Assembly: GCA_015068765.1 (NCBI GenBank)
Contig: SVJY01000012.1
Coordinates: 1-45,422, forward strand
From: Oscillospiraceae bacterium
GTDB lineage: Bacteria; Bacillota; Clostridia; UMGS1883; UMGS1540
DNA length: 45,422 nucleotides
Direction: 5' to 3'
The position numbers and the translations under genes were made by a program. Position 1 is the first letter of the stretch; every line of letters begins with the position of its first letter. Below, piece by piece: positions 17,173 through 24,997 of the stretch. The notes under the pieces were generated by a model. It saw only the letters and a list, made by a program, of their open reading frames with translations. It was not told the DNA's origin and searched no databases.

Positions 17173-17925
17173 ATGAGCATGCTTGACTATTGTTTGGATG
17201 AAGGCGGAAAGACCTGGAAAGGCTTTTCGTTTATTGAAGACACCTTTATGGACAGGAATTATGTTCTTGTTCTTCCCAAGGAAGGCACCGCAAACGGAAA
17301 GTGGATTCTTAAAACCGAATATTTTAACGCTTTCCCGGAAGTGGAAATTGCCCTCTTAAATAAGGGCTGGCACGTGGCACACATTAACAATGTTTCCCGT
17401 TGGTGCCCCGATGAGGTTACGGAAACACAGGCAGCCTTCGTAGGCCACATTCACAAAACATACGGGCTTTGCGAAAAGTGTGTGCCCGTCGGGATGAGCT
17501 GCGGCGGTATGCAGGCTATATTTCTTGCGGCAAAGTACCCGGAAACCGTTTCCTGTATGTACATTGACGCACCTGTGGTAAATCTCCTCTCCTGTCCCTT
17601 TGGTTTTGGCAAGAAAACAGCGCCCAGTATGACAGAAGAATTTATAGCGGCACGGGGCATGGACAGTATTTCCATCCTCTCCTTCCGTGACCATCCGCTG
17701 GATTATCTCCCCCGGCTCACCGCACAGGATATTCCCACCGTGCTGGTATCCGGCGACAGTGATTCTGTGGTTCCCTTTGAGGAAAACGGGAAGCTTTTTG
17801 CGGATGCCTATACGGCGGCAGGCCGTACACTGGAAACATATATCAAGCCCGGCGGTGATCATCATCCCCACGGTCTTCCCGATATTTCGCCACTCGTTGC
17901 TTTCATTGAGAAATATGCAAAATAA
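17173..17925 (+). CDS. Alpha/beta hydrolase, copy 2 of a tandem pair
   Basis: 250 residues, AAGGAGG upstream of the ATG. Same architecture as copy 1: GMSCGGMQA nucleophile elbow, VSGDSDSVVPFEEN with the likely Asp, and KPGGDHHPHG with the His. The two proteins also share the unusual block SRWCPDEVTETQAAFV. Around the nucleophile the DNA is nearly identical to copy 1 for roughly 80 bases, while flanking parts differ much more, suggesting gene conversion or strong constraint there. Last gene of the catabolic operon before a terminator-like hairpin. Substrate unknown; the N-terminal 15 residues differ from copy 1, which may reflect separate specificity. Confidence 0.75.
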   Translation: MSMLDYCLDEGGKTWKGFSFIEDTFMDRNYVLVLPKEGTANGKWILKTEYFNAFPEVEIALLNKGWHVAHINNVSRWCPDEVTETQAAFVGHIHKTYGLCEKCVPVGMSCGGMQAIFLAAKYPETVSCMYIDAPVVNLLSCPFGFGKKTAPSMTEEFIAARGMDSISILSFRDHPLDYLPRLTAQDIPTVLVSGDSDSVVPFEENGKLFADAYTAAGRTLETYIKPGGDHHPHGLPDISPLVAFIEKYAK

Positions 17926-17941
17926 TCGTTTTGCACGTATA

Positions 17942-18008
17942 AACGCCCTCACCGCCGAGTAGCTCTCCGCGATGGGGGCGTTCAATTTATCGGGGATTTT
18001 TTCTTTTT
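17942..18008 (+). terminator. Probable terminator of the catabolic operon
   Basis: AACGCCCTCACCGC (17942-17955) can pair with GCGATGGGGGCGTT (17969-17982), a 14-bp stem with one wobble and one mismatch and a 13-base loop. A T-rich run follows about 15 bases later. The distant T-run makes it imperfect. Confidence 0.5.
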
Positions 18009-18040
18009 GCCCGTCCTTCGAGGACAGAAATGAAAAAAAT

Positions 18041-18090
18041 TTGACAAGTGTATAGGAAATATGCTAAAATATAAATGAAAATATTTTTCA
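18041..18090 (+). promoter_or_regulatory. rpiR promoter with operator-like palindromes
   Basis: TTGACA (18041-18046), 18-base spacer and TAAAAT (18065-18070). TGAAAATATTTTTCA (18076-18090) is a palindrome with 6-base perfect arms located at the predicted transcription start. A related TGAAAAAAATTTGA (18031-18044) overlaps the -35 box. The first shares 13 of 14 bases with the palindrome in the 6.1-kb divergent promoter region, so autorepression by RpiR is likely. Confidence 0.65.
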
Positions 18091-18163
18091 AAAAATGCGT
18101 GTGTTTCGATTGCATATATTGCAACCGTGCACGCATAAATACGCACCGGGTTTGGAGAACGTT

Positions 18164-19000
18164 ATGAACAAAGTTACTTTAAAAATCAAAGTTTTATTGG
18201 ACGAAATGGGAAAGGCGGAAAAAAAGGTTGCCCACTGGATTTTAGAGCATCCGGGAGAAATTTTGCCCCTTTCTATCGTAGAGCTTGCAGAAAAAGCGAC
18301 TTGCAGTGAGGCGACGATTTTTCGCTTTGCACAGCATTTAGGCTTTACCGGCTATCAGGAATTAAAAATTGCCCTCGCCCGCGAAACCAAGAGTGCGATT
18401 GTAAACGCACATATGACTGCGGAGGACAGTGCATTTGAAATCTTTGAAAAGGTTTGTAATGATATATACTGCTCCTTGGAGCGTACAAAAAAGGTGCTGG
18501 ACCCCGATGTGCTGCAAGCGGCGGCAGATTCGGTTATGGCCGCCGGCAAAACCATTGTGATGGGGCTCGGAAATTCTGCGGCAGTCGCGCAGGATGCCGC
18601 CCACAAGCTACTGCGAGCCGGCTATACCGCATTTGCCTATACGGATAACCATATGCAAATGATTGCGGCGGCACACCTCAATCCCGGCGATGTGGCCATC
18701 GGCATATCCCATTCCGGTTCTTCCAAGGACGTAATTGAAGCCTTGCAAACGGCGAAGGAACACGGTGCAACAACCATTTGTATTACGAATAAAGGCAAGT
18801 CACCGATCCAGAAGCATAGCGATCTGGTTCTGTATACCTCCTCCGAAGAAACCCAGTATAATATTCTGGCCTTAAATTCCAGAATTGCACAGCTTTCCAT
18901 TATCGATGCCCTGTATTATCATATTGTATACCAGCAGTCCCCCAAAACCCTTCCCTCCATCGAGGATACGGAAAGCTCCCTGAAAACAAAAAAATACTGA
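18164..19000 (+). CDS. RpiR-family transcriptional regulator (HTH plus SIS domain)
   Basis: The ATG at 18164 has GGAG eight bases upstream; the track start at 18095 has no ribosome site and overlaps the promoter palindrome. 278 residues. An N-terminal helix-turn-helix (about 1-80) contains KATCSEATIFRFAQHLGFTGYQELK, and the C-terminal SIS sugar-phosphate-binding domain (about 110-250) contains VMGLGNSAAVAQDAAHKL and IGISHSGSSKDVIEAL. RpiR proteins sense phosphosugars and repress or activate sugar, amino-sugar, inositol or sialate genes. Neighbouring NagA/NagB/IolB functions and the shared palindrome suggest it controls the divergent operons at 6.1-6.25 kb and itself. A strong hairpin follows the stop. 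Confidence 0.87.
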   Translation: MNKVTLKIKVLLDEMGKAEKKVAHWILEHPGEILPLSIVELAEKATCSEATIFRFAQHLGFTGYQELKIALARETKSAIVNAHMTAEDSAFEIFEKVCNDIYCSLERTKKVLDPDVLQAAADSVMAAGKTIVMGLGNSAAVAQDAAHKLLRAGYTAFAYTDNHMQMIAAAHLNPGDVAIGISHSGSSKDVIEALQTAKEHGATTICITNKGKSPIQKHSDLVLYTSSEETQYNILALNSRIAQLSIIDALYYHIVYQQSPKTLPSIEDTESSLKTKKY

Positions 19001-19008
19001 GAAATGTT

Positions 19009-19058
19009 CATGGGTCTGTAAAAAATCAACTTTTTTACAGACCCATGTTTCTTTTTTT
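19009..19058 (+). terminator. Strong rho-independent terminator after rpiR
   Basis: CATGGGTCTGTAAAAAA (19009-19025) and its exact complement (19031-19047) form a 17-bp stem with a 5-base loop, followed by TTTCTTTTTTT. It separates rpiR from the convergent Asn-rich small gene. Confidence 0.88.
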
Positions 19059-19078
19059 ACATTCCCCGGAAAGTCAGC

Positions 19079-19243
19079 CTAGCGGTTCTGATTTTCCTGA
19101 TTGTTATTGCGGTTATTCTTGTTATTGTCCTGATTATTGTTGCGGTTATTGTTGCTTTGGTTGTTCTGGTTGTTCTGGTTGTTTCTGTTGTTCTGCTGAT
19201 TCTGGTTGTTGTTCTGGTTGTTATTGTTCTGATTGTTGTTCAT
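19079..19243 (-). CDS. Asn/Gln-rich 54-residue small protein
   Basis: Too short for the ORF track and read manually. GGAGGTGAAACC lies directly before the ATG, an excellent ribosome site. The product begins MNNNQNNNNQNNNQ and is almost wholly Asn and Gln with scattered Arg and single Ser, Asp, Lys and Glu, ending QENQNR. No signal peptide, membrane segment or Cys. The Cys-rich plus-strand ORF at 19045-19308 is its shadow. It is divergent from the amidohydrolase gene and convergent with rpiR. Such low-complexity Asn-rich proteins could act in spore coats, phase separation or aggregation, but none of this is shown here. Function unknown. Confidence 0.65.
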   Translation of the reverse strand: MNNNQNNNNQNNNQNQQNNRNNQNNQNNQSNNNRNNNQDNNKNNRNNNQENQNR

Positions 19244-19268
19244 GGTTTCACCTCCTTAATGATTACGA

Positions 19269-19300
19269 GTATAGTTTGCCTCGCTTGTGGAAAACTATAC
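19269..19300. promoter_or_regulatory. Inverted repeat between the Asn-rich gene and the amidohydrolase gene
   Basis: GTATAGTTT (19269-19277) and AAACTATAC (19292-19300) flank 14 bases in the 89-base divergent gap. It might be a shared operator; on the minus strand TATACT within it could be the -10 box of the small gene. No clear -35 box was found for either gene. Confidence 0.4.
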
Positions 19301-19332
19301 GCAGTTAATCAAAATGAAGGGAGACTTTTCCC

Positions 19333-20466
19333 ATGCTTCTAATCCAAAACGGACTTTTATTTACTATGGAGGACGAAAGACCCAGACGGGGAGATTTACT
19401 CATCCAGGAGGGAAAAATTGCCAAAATTGCTGAAAGCATACCGCCGACGGAGGGTATGCAGATTTTCAATGCCGCCAGCATGCAGGTATTCCCCGGCTTT
19501 ATCGATGCCCACAGTCACATCGGCATTTGCGAGGAACGGACAAGCGGACAAGGGGACGAAAGCAACGAGGGCACCAATCCCCAAACACCCTGTATGCGTG
19601 CTATTGACGCAATCAATCCCATGGACGCCGCTTTTCATAACGCCCTTGCCGCCGGCATTACGGGTGCCATGGTCGGGCCCGGCAGTGCCAACGCCATCGG
19701 CGGACAGTTCGCTTTTATTAAACTGCACGGTCGGCGGATTGACGACATGATCGTCCTCGCGCCTGCCGCCATAAAAATTGCCTTTGGGGAAAATCCCATG
19801 ACAAACTACGGCACAAACGGCAATATGCCCTCCACACGCATGGGCATTGCTTCCCTGATTCGTGAAGAGCTGTTCCTTGCACGGCAGTATTTTGAAGGCG
19901 GTGACGGCAAAGCCTTTGCCACGGAATGCTATCGGGATTTATTTGAAGGAAGGATTCCCTTAAAAGCCCATGTGCACCGGGCAGATGATATTTTCACGGC
20001 CATCCGCATTGCAAAGGAGTTCGGGCTGGGACTTACCTTGGACCATTGCACGGAGGGGCACTTAATTGCGGAGGAAATCGCCGAAAGCGGATTCCCTGCC
20101 ATAGTTGGGCCCTCTCTTGCCTCCCGTACAAAAAAAGAAGTAAGCCTCTCCGACTTCAAAACGCCGGGTATTCTTCGCAAAAAAGGCGTGCCGGTTGCAC
20201 TGACGACGGACCACCCCGTGTCTCGCATTCAGTATCTGCCGCTTTGTGCGGCACTGGCGGCAAAGGAAGGCATGGGGGAATGGGACGCACTCCGTGCCAT
20301 CACCATAGATGCCGCACGCATCTGCCGGGTAGACCACCGCATCGGAAGCCTTACCGTCGGAAAAGATGCCGACCTTTGTATCTACAGCGGCAGTCCCTTA
20401 GAAATTGCATCTTCCGTTTGTGCCACAATCATAAACGGTGTCATCGTGTGGGCAAGGCAGGCTTAA
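19333..20466 (+). CDS. Imidazolonepropionase-like metal-dependent amidohydrolase
   Basis: 377 residues; AAGGGAG lies nine bases upstream of the ATG. Amidohydrolase landmarks: FPGFIDAHSHIG (HxH metal pair near residue 60), KAHVHRADDI near 213 (metal His), LDHCTEGH near 235 (metal His), and ALTTDHPV near 294 with the metal Asp. The C-terminal beta-sandwich segment GSLTVGKDADLCIYSG is typical of this superfamily. It hydrolyses a C-N bond in a cyclic or N-acylated small molecule, probably in the cytoplasm. It has its own upstream region and is not obviously part of the rpiR unit. Substrate not predictable. Confidence 0.8.
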   Translation: MLLIQNGLLFTMEDERPRRGDLLIQEGKIAKIAESIPPTEGMQIFNAASMQVFPGFIDAHSHIGICEERTSGQGDESNEGTNPQTPCMRAIDAINPMDAAFHNALAAGITGAMVGPGSANAIGGQFAFIKLHGRRIDDMIVLAPAAIKIAFGENPMTNYGTNGNMPSTRMGIASLIREELFLARQYFEGGDGKAFATECYRDLFEGRIPLKAHVHRADDIFTAIRIAKEFGLGLTLDHCTEGHLIAEEIAESGFPAIVGPSLASRTKKEVSLSDFKTPGILRKKGVPVALTTDHPVSRIQYLPLCAALAAKEGMGEWDALRAITIDAARICRVDHRIGSLTVGKDADLCIYSGSPLEIASSVCATIINGVIVWARQA

Positions 20467-20493
20467 AGACCAAAAAATAAAAAACACAAACGC

Positions 20494-21233
20494 TTATACG
20501 GCAAGTGAAATTTCCCGCAGTAATTGCCTTTCTTCCTGTGGCGAAAGTGTGTAAAACGGTGCACGGCAAGTACCGCAATCCATTCCCTGTGCTTTTAAAA
20601 TTGCCTTAATACTTGGTGCAAGACCATACTTATAAATCACCGTAATTATGCGGGTGACCTCTTCTTGCACTTTCATAGCCTCCTGAAGTTTGTTTTCCGT
20701 AAACAACTGCCGGATTCTGATGAATTTATCCGCCATAAAGTTAAAACTGCTGCCGATAGCACCGTCCGCACCCATCACAAGCCCTGCAAGAAAGGTTTCA
20801 TCATAGCCATTATAAATCACCTTATCGGGAAATTCCGTTTTCATTTGCCGAAGCTGCATGTAATCTCCCGAAGTATGCTTGATGCCCATAACATTTTCTA
20901 TGGAAAAAAGTTCAAAAAGCTGTTCCACCGTAAACTGTACGCCGGTAAAAGCAGGAATATTATAAATAACCATCGGTAGCGCTGATTCCGCTGTGACCCT
21001 TTCAAAATACGTCTTAATTTCCGCAAAGGAAAACTTATGGTAAAAATTTGCATAATTTCTTTTCGTTCTTCCGGAGAAAGCAAAAATGCCTCTGCCGAGC
21101 TTCCGCATACAAAGAAACCGGAAACACCCATTTCCAGATTTTTTTCTATCAGCCCTTCAAGTGCCTTGTGATTCACCTGCATGTCCTTATCATAAGGTGT
21201 GGCCAGTGCAGTGTAAATACCTGTGAAATCCAT
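20494..21233 (-). pseudogene. nanA: N-acetylneuraminate lyase (nanA) broken by an internal deletion
   Basis: Two overlapping frames carry one gene. The first (from ATG 21233, after GGGGGA) reads MDFTGIYTALATPYDKD...CGSSAEAFLLSPEERKEIMQI. The second reads YHKFSFAEIK...VIYNIPAFTG...MGIKHTSGDYMQL...VIYNGYDETFLAGL to the end. The order matches N-acetylneuraminate lyase, including the active-site Tyr in YNIPA and Schiff-base Lys in GIKHTSG. Compared with E. coli NanA about 42 residues after EERKEIMQI are missing and the frame changes at the join, so no working barrel can form. It followed the sialidase by 12 bases in an operon. Confidence 0.85.
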
Positions 21234-21245
21234 ATTGATTCCCCC

Positions 21246-22208
21246 TTAAATAATATTAGCATCTTTTGTCTTTCTATCTGCTACAATATAGCTTTCCGGC
21301 TCAAATCCGGGTAAAGCATCTTTATCGTAAAGCTGTCTGAAATTTTCAATCTTATGAAACGTAGTGGAATTGGAGTCATGTGCTCCGGCGGCACCATTAT
21401 GTGCCGTGCGCGAAAGAACCAGCAAGTCTTCCCCCGAAAAAATCCAATCGGCATACGAAAACGCGTCATCACTTCCTCTTCCGTCTCCGATCACATGCAC
21501 AACCTTCCATTCTTCCAAATCCTCGGAAATCGCCATGCAAAGCACTTGTCGTCCGAATCGGAGGTCATTGCCGATAGCAATATACACGCCCGTCTCTTTA
21601 TCCTGTTTTATCTCAAATTTCGTATCATTACTAAAAGGAAAATTCAGAATATCACACATAAAACGTATAGATTTTTCAGGGTTCTTTGCGTCCACACTTG
21701 CTTTATAGCTTACACCTGTAAATCGGGTGCGGACAATATTCACAAGCCCACCGTCCGGTGCCACCACTATATTCCCCTCAATGCAGTGGTATGGGTCTGT
21801 CTCCACAGGCAAATACAGCTTTGACAGCGACCAGTTCTCCGGCACAAGCAAATCTGCGTTTTCGTCAATGGATAAAACGCCAAGGTAATGTGCTAGATCA
21901 AAAATCTGATTCGGTACAAGCTCCACCGCACCCTCCGGTGCCGCCTCCCTGTTGTTTCCGTATTTGGCTACGTGGCCGTATTCAACTGCTTTATAGAGTC
22001 TTCCTCCATGGGAAAGCACATCCATAGAGGTGGTGTTCCAGCCCCAACGGTCTGCGCCTTCTCCACGGAATAAAACTGTAGGTGTCGTCCAAGTATCCCC
22101 TTCATCATACGACGCCGCAATCAGGATATCTCCAAAATCTGTGCTCGATGTCATAAAATACAAAACATTCTTATGTACAAAAAGACTTCCGTCAAAAGTG
22201 ATATGCAC
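21246..22208 (-). pseudogene. 5'-truncated sialidase-like beta-propeller gene
   Basis: An open frame of 320 codons resembles a sialidase/BNR-type six-bladed propeller, with IAASYDEGDTWTTPTVLF (Asp-box-like), SMDVLSHGGRLYKAVEYG, CIEGNIVVAPDGGLVNIVRTRF and GSDDAFSYADWIFSG. The first blade expected before MHITFDGSLF is absent. The only start is a GTG inside an inverted repeat with no ribosome site, and an in-frame stop lies just upstream of the repeat. The gene is therefore probably inactive and was cut at that repeat. No signal peptide remains, so the original protein may have been cytoplasmic or exported. It sits directly before the broken nanA, which supports the sialic-acid assignment. Confidence 0.7.
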
Positions 22209-22241
22209 CCCAAAAGTCGGACACTTTTGGGGTGCATATCA
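22199..22241. mobile_element. Apposed IS3-type inverted repeats (IS remnant)
   Basis: TGATATGCACCCCAAAAGT (22199-22217) and its exact complement (22223-22241) are separated by five bases. The core GCACCCCAAAAGT resembles terminal repeats of IS3/IS150-group elements as I recall them. An insertion followed by loss of its interior would leave this structure, and it lies at the break of the sialidase gene. It may also stop transcription coming from the phosphofructokinase gene. Confidence 0.5.
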
Positions 22242-22267
22242 AAACTATTTTTTTACTTCCGTGTTTA

Positions 22268-23926
22268 TTATTCTTTTTCCAGTGCCAGTGTTCTTGTGGT
22301 AATATCGCAAACCTCACTGGGGCCGTAATACTGAATGGCACCCGGATATACGTAGGAGGTCTCGATTGCCCAGGTCTCTCTGTTTGCTTCAAAGAATTTA
22401 AAGGGCTTGCCGTCCAGCTCTACCAGTGCTTTCTTGATAACCGGCTTATCCTCTCCGTGTCTTCTTTCAATATTCATCATTTTCGTGATGGGCATACCGC
22501 CTGCAACCCATTCGGAAGCCGGCTTGGAAAGATTGGAAATCTTGGAAAGGTAGCCGTTGTAGCCGTACTGAATCAGCATAAAGGCATTGTAGCCCAGGGA
22601 GTAGCAGTAGTCCGCATCGAAGTTAGACGGGAATGCACATCTGCCCTCATAGCCCAGGAAATGATGCAGCGGTGAGAATTTGCCGCTGTATGTGCCGGCC
22701 TTCTTTCTGGCGGCAAGCTTATCCGCAACGAGTGCCGAGAACAGCTTTTCCGATTCAATCAGAGAAACCTGCACATTGCCGTGGGGATCACGCTCTAAGA
22801 ATAACTGCTGCTGAATGCCCTGGGGTAAAATGGCAAATACTTCCATAGATGCCTTGGTCAAGCCATTTTCAATAAATGCGTACTTTTCCGCCCAAGTAGG
22901 AAGTGCATTGAAGGCATCTGCCTTACTGCCGGCAAGTAGCTCGTTGATTTCCGCAATCAGTATGGCAAATTCCGGAACGAATTCCACAACGCCCTCCGGA
23001 ATCACGGCAACGCCGAAATTCATACCGCGTGCGGCTCTTTCTGCAACAGAGTCGGTAATATAATCCGCAATCTGGGAAAGGGACATTTTCTTCGCCGCCA
23101 CTTCCTCGGAAATGAGGCAAATATTCGGCTGTGTTTTCAGTGCACATTCGAGGGCAACGTGGGAAGCAGAGCGACCCATAACCTTTACAAAGTGCCAATA
23201 TTTTTTCGCAGAGTTTGCGTCTCTTTCAATGTTACCGATAATCTCACTATAGGTCTTGGTGGCTGTATCAAAGCCGAAGGAGCAATCGATATCTTCGTTT
23301 TTCAGGTCGCCGTCAATGGTTTTCGGGCAACCGATTACCTGAACGCCGGTATTGTTGGCGGCAAAATACTCTGCCAGGACAGCGGCGTTCGTGTTGGAAT
23401 CATCTCCACCGATGATAACGATAGCGGTAATGCCATGCTTCTTGCATACCTCACTTACGATGGCAAACTGCTCGTTCGTTTCCAGCTTTGTTCTGCCTGA
23501 ACCGATAATATCAAAGCCACCGGTGTTTCTATACTGATCAATATACTCGTCATCAAAAATTACATAATTGTCTTCAATAAGACCAATCGGACCGTTTTTA
23601 AAGCCGTACAGCACGTTTTCAGGGTTTGTGGACTTTAACGCATCATACAGGCCGCAGATAACATTGTGTCCGCCGGGTGCCTGTCCGCCGGAAAGGATAA
23701 CGCCTACAACCTGCTTTTTAGGCGTGGAAGTATTTTGTCCCTTCTGAAAAACAATTTCCTTTTTGCCGTAGGTATTGGGGAAAAGGGCTTGAATTTTTTC
23801 GCAATCTGCTACGCTTTTCGTTTCTGCCCCTTCCAAAACATTGATCTCGGCGATGCCGCCTCTCAGCATCTGGGGCAGCTTCGGCGTGTAAGCATACCTT
23901 GCTTTTTGCAGTGATGAAATTTCCAT
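22268..23926 (-). CDS. pfp: PPi-dependent 6-phosphofructokinase (long form)
   Basis: 552 residues, the length of the long PPi-PFK class. Key motifs: GVILSGGQAPGGHN near residue 75, IGGDDSNTNA near 173 (GGDDS is typical of PPi use, GGDGS of ATP use), CPKTIDGDL near 203 and VMGRSASHVALECAL near 247. It interconverts fructose-6-phosphate plus PPi and fructose-1,6-bisphosphate plus Pi in central glycolysis, and is reversible. AGAAGGAGA precedes the ATG, with a clean promoter upstream. It is transcribed alone; the inverted repeat 28 bases after its stop probably limits read-through. Confidence 0.93.
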   Translation of the reverse strand: MEISSLQKARYAYTPKLPQMLRGGIAEINVLEGAETKSVADCEKIQALFPNTYGKKEIVFQKGQNTSTPKKQVVGVILSGGQAPGGHNVICGLYDALKSTNPENVLYGFKNGPIGLIEDNYVIFDDEYIDQYRNTGGFDIIGSGRTKLETNEQFAIVSEVCKKHGITAIVIIGGDDSNTNAAVLAEYFAANNTGVQVIGCPKTIDGDLKNEDIDCSFGFDTATKTYSEIIGNIERDANSAKKYWHFVKVMGRSASHVALECALKTQPNICLISEEVAAKKMSLSQIADYITDSVAERAARGMNFGVAVIPEGVVEFVPEFAILIAEINELLAGSKADAFNALPTWAEKYAFIENGLTKASMEVFAILPQGIQQQLFLERDPHGNVQVSLIESEKLFSALVADKLAARKKAGTYSGKFSPLHHFLGYEGRCAFPSNFDADYCYSLGYNAFMLIQYGYNGYLSKISNLSKPASEWVAGGMPITKMMNIERRHGEDKPVIKKALVELDGKPFKFFEANRETWAIETSYVYPGAIQYYGPSEVCDITTRTLALEKE

Positions 23927-23958
23927 ATTTTTTCTCCTTCTGTTTATATAATAGCTTT

Positions 23959-23987
23959 ATTATAATACACTGCGGCGAAAAAGTAAA
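23959..23987 (-). promoter_or_regulatory. pfp promoter
   Basis: On the minus strand TTTACT (23982-23987), 17-base spacer and perfect TATAAT (23959-23964), about 33 bases before the start codon. Confidence 0.7.
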
Positions 23988-24063
23988 GGGGTATGTGAAA
24001 AAAAGGATAAAAAGCTATGCCTCTGTGCGAAATGCAAATATCTTGCGATCGCAAAAAGCCTTG

Positions 24064-24822
24064 TCACTGATTCATATGAACGGGCGAAGTACCGTAGTGC
24101 TGTTTGAACACCTTTCCAAAATACAAAGGGTCTTTATAGCCAACCATCGATGCCAGCTCTTTTACCGTGGTAAATTCTCCGCTGTCAATAATCGATCGGG
24201 CATAAGAAAACCGTTTGCCGGCGATATAATTTTTAGGACTTGTCCCGAATCTTGCGGCAAATATTTTTCTGAAATAGGTGCCGGAGATGCCGCACAACCG
24301 ATGAAGCTTATCAATTTTCAGGTCGCAGTCATAGATGTGCTGCTGCAAATAGGTCACTGCCGGTTCTATCACACTGATTTTCTTTTTGTCCTGATATTGC
24401 AAGGCCTCCAGATTGGAAACATAGGCAAGCAAGCCGTACATCAGAGAAAGACATTGATATTTTTGACTTTGATTTCCGAATTTCCACAAATCCGCAAAGT
24501 GATACATAATATATTCCGCATCATAAAACTCTTTAATAGAATAACGGGACGGACGCACCTCGCCAAAGTCACCCTCCAGATTGATAATTGTGCCAACGGC
24601 ATCCTCTTCTGATACTTTTTTGTATTCATACCGGCTTCCTTTTGGCAAAAATATCATCTCGCCCTCATTAACCAATATGTTTTTATCTTCAAAAAAATAT
24701 TGTATGGCACCACGAACCCGAATGCTAAAGCTGTGCGCTTTTCTTGATGCAACCGTTCCGTAGGGTTTGTTTGTTTTGTGCATTGCGGACAGAACTTTTA
24801 AATTTTCTATATTGTCAAACAT
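24064..24822 (-). CDS. AraC-family transcriptional regulator
   Basis: The ATG at 24822 (MFDNIENL) has GGAG upstream, while the track start at 24840 has none; this gives 252 residues. The N-terminal half is a cupin-like sensor (EGEMIFLPKGSRYEYKK). The C-terminal two-HTH AraC domain (about 155-250) contains LKIDKLHRLCGISGTYFRKIFAARFGTSPKNYIAGKR and VKELASMVGYKDPLYFGKVFKQHYGTSP. It is divergent from the MFS transporter gene across a 175-base gap and probably activates it. Ligand unknown. A GCGATCGC-containing palindrome lies just after its stop. Confidence 0.88.
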   Translation of the reverse strand: MFDNIENLKVLSAMHKTNKPYGTVASRKAHSFSIRVRGAIQYFFEDKNILVNEGEMIFLPKGSRYEYKKVSEEDAVGTIINLEGDFGEVRPSRYSIKEFYDAEYIMYHFADLWKFGNQSQKYQCLSLMYGLLAYVSNLEALQYQDKKKISVIEPAVTYLQQHIYDCDLKIDKLHRLCGISGTYFRKIFAARFGTSPKNYIAGKRFSYARSIIDSGEFTTVKELASMVGYKDPLYFGKVFKQHYGTSPVHMNQ

Positions 24823-24938
24823 ACACTTTCTCCACTCCATAAAGGTTTATGCGTTTATTCTACCATATTACAGAACGGATTACAACCATGCGAAGTAAAT
24901 TATTGTTATAAAAATTCCATGTCGTTTCATTATTTCCA

Positions 24939-24966
24939 TTTACAATATCACATATACCGCTATAAT
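24939..24966 (+). promoter_or_regulatory. Promoter of the MFS transporter gene
   Basis: TTTACA (24939-24944), 16-base spacer and perfect TATAAT (24961-24966), ending 31 bases before the start codon. Confidence 0.7.
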
Positions 24967-24997
24967 GTATGTAGTACCGGGAAAGAAGGAATTTGAA

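Noticed and set aside
6341-17925. A complete myo-inositol (iol) pathway
   Set aside because: IolB, a PfkB kinase and a class II aldolase are present, but no IolD-type TPP hydrolase is in the window, and NagA, NagB and ETF genes are foreign to iol operons. Only the lower steps can be argued.
19045-19308. Cys-rich plus-strand ORF of 87 residues
   Set aside because: It is the reverse reading of the Asn-rich gene (AAC/CAG repeats read as Cys and Gly codons) and lies inside the rpiR terminator.
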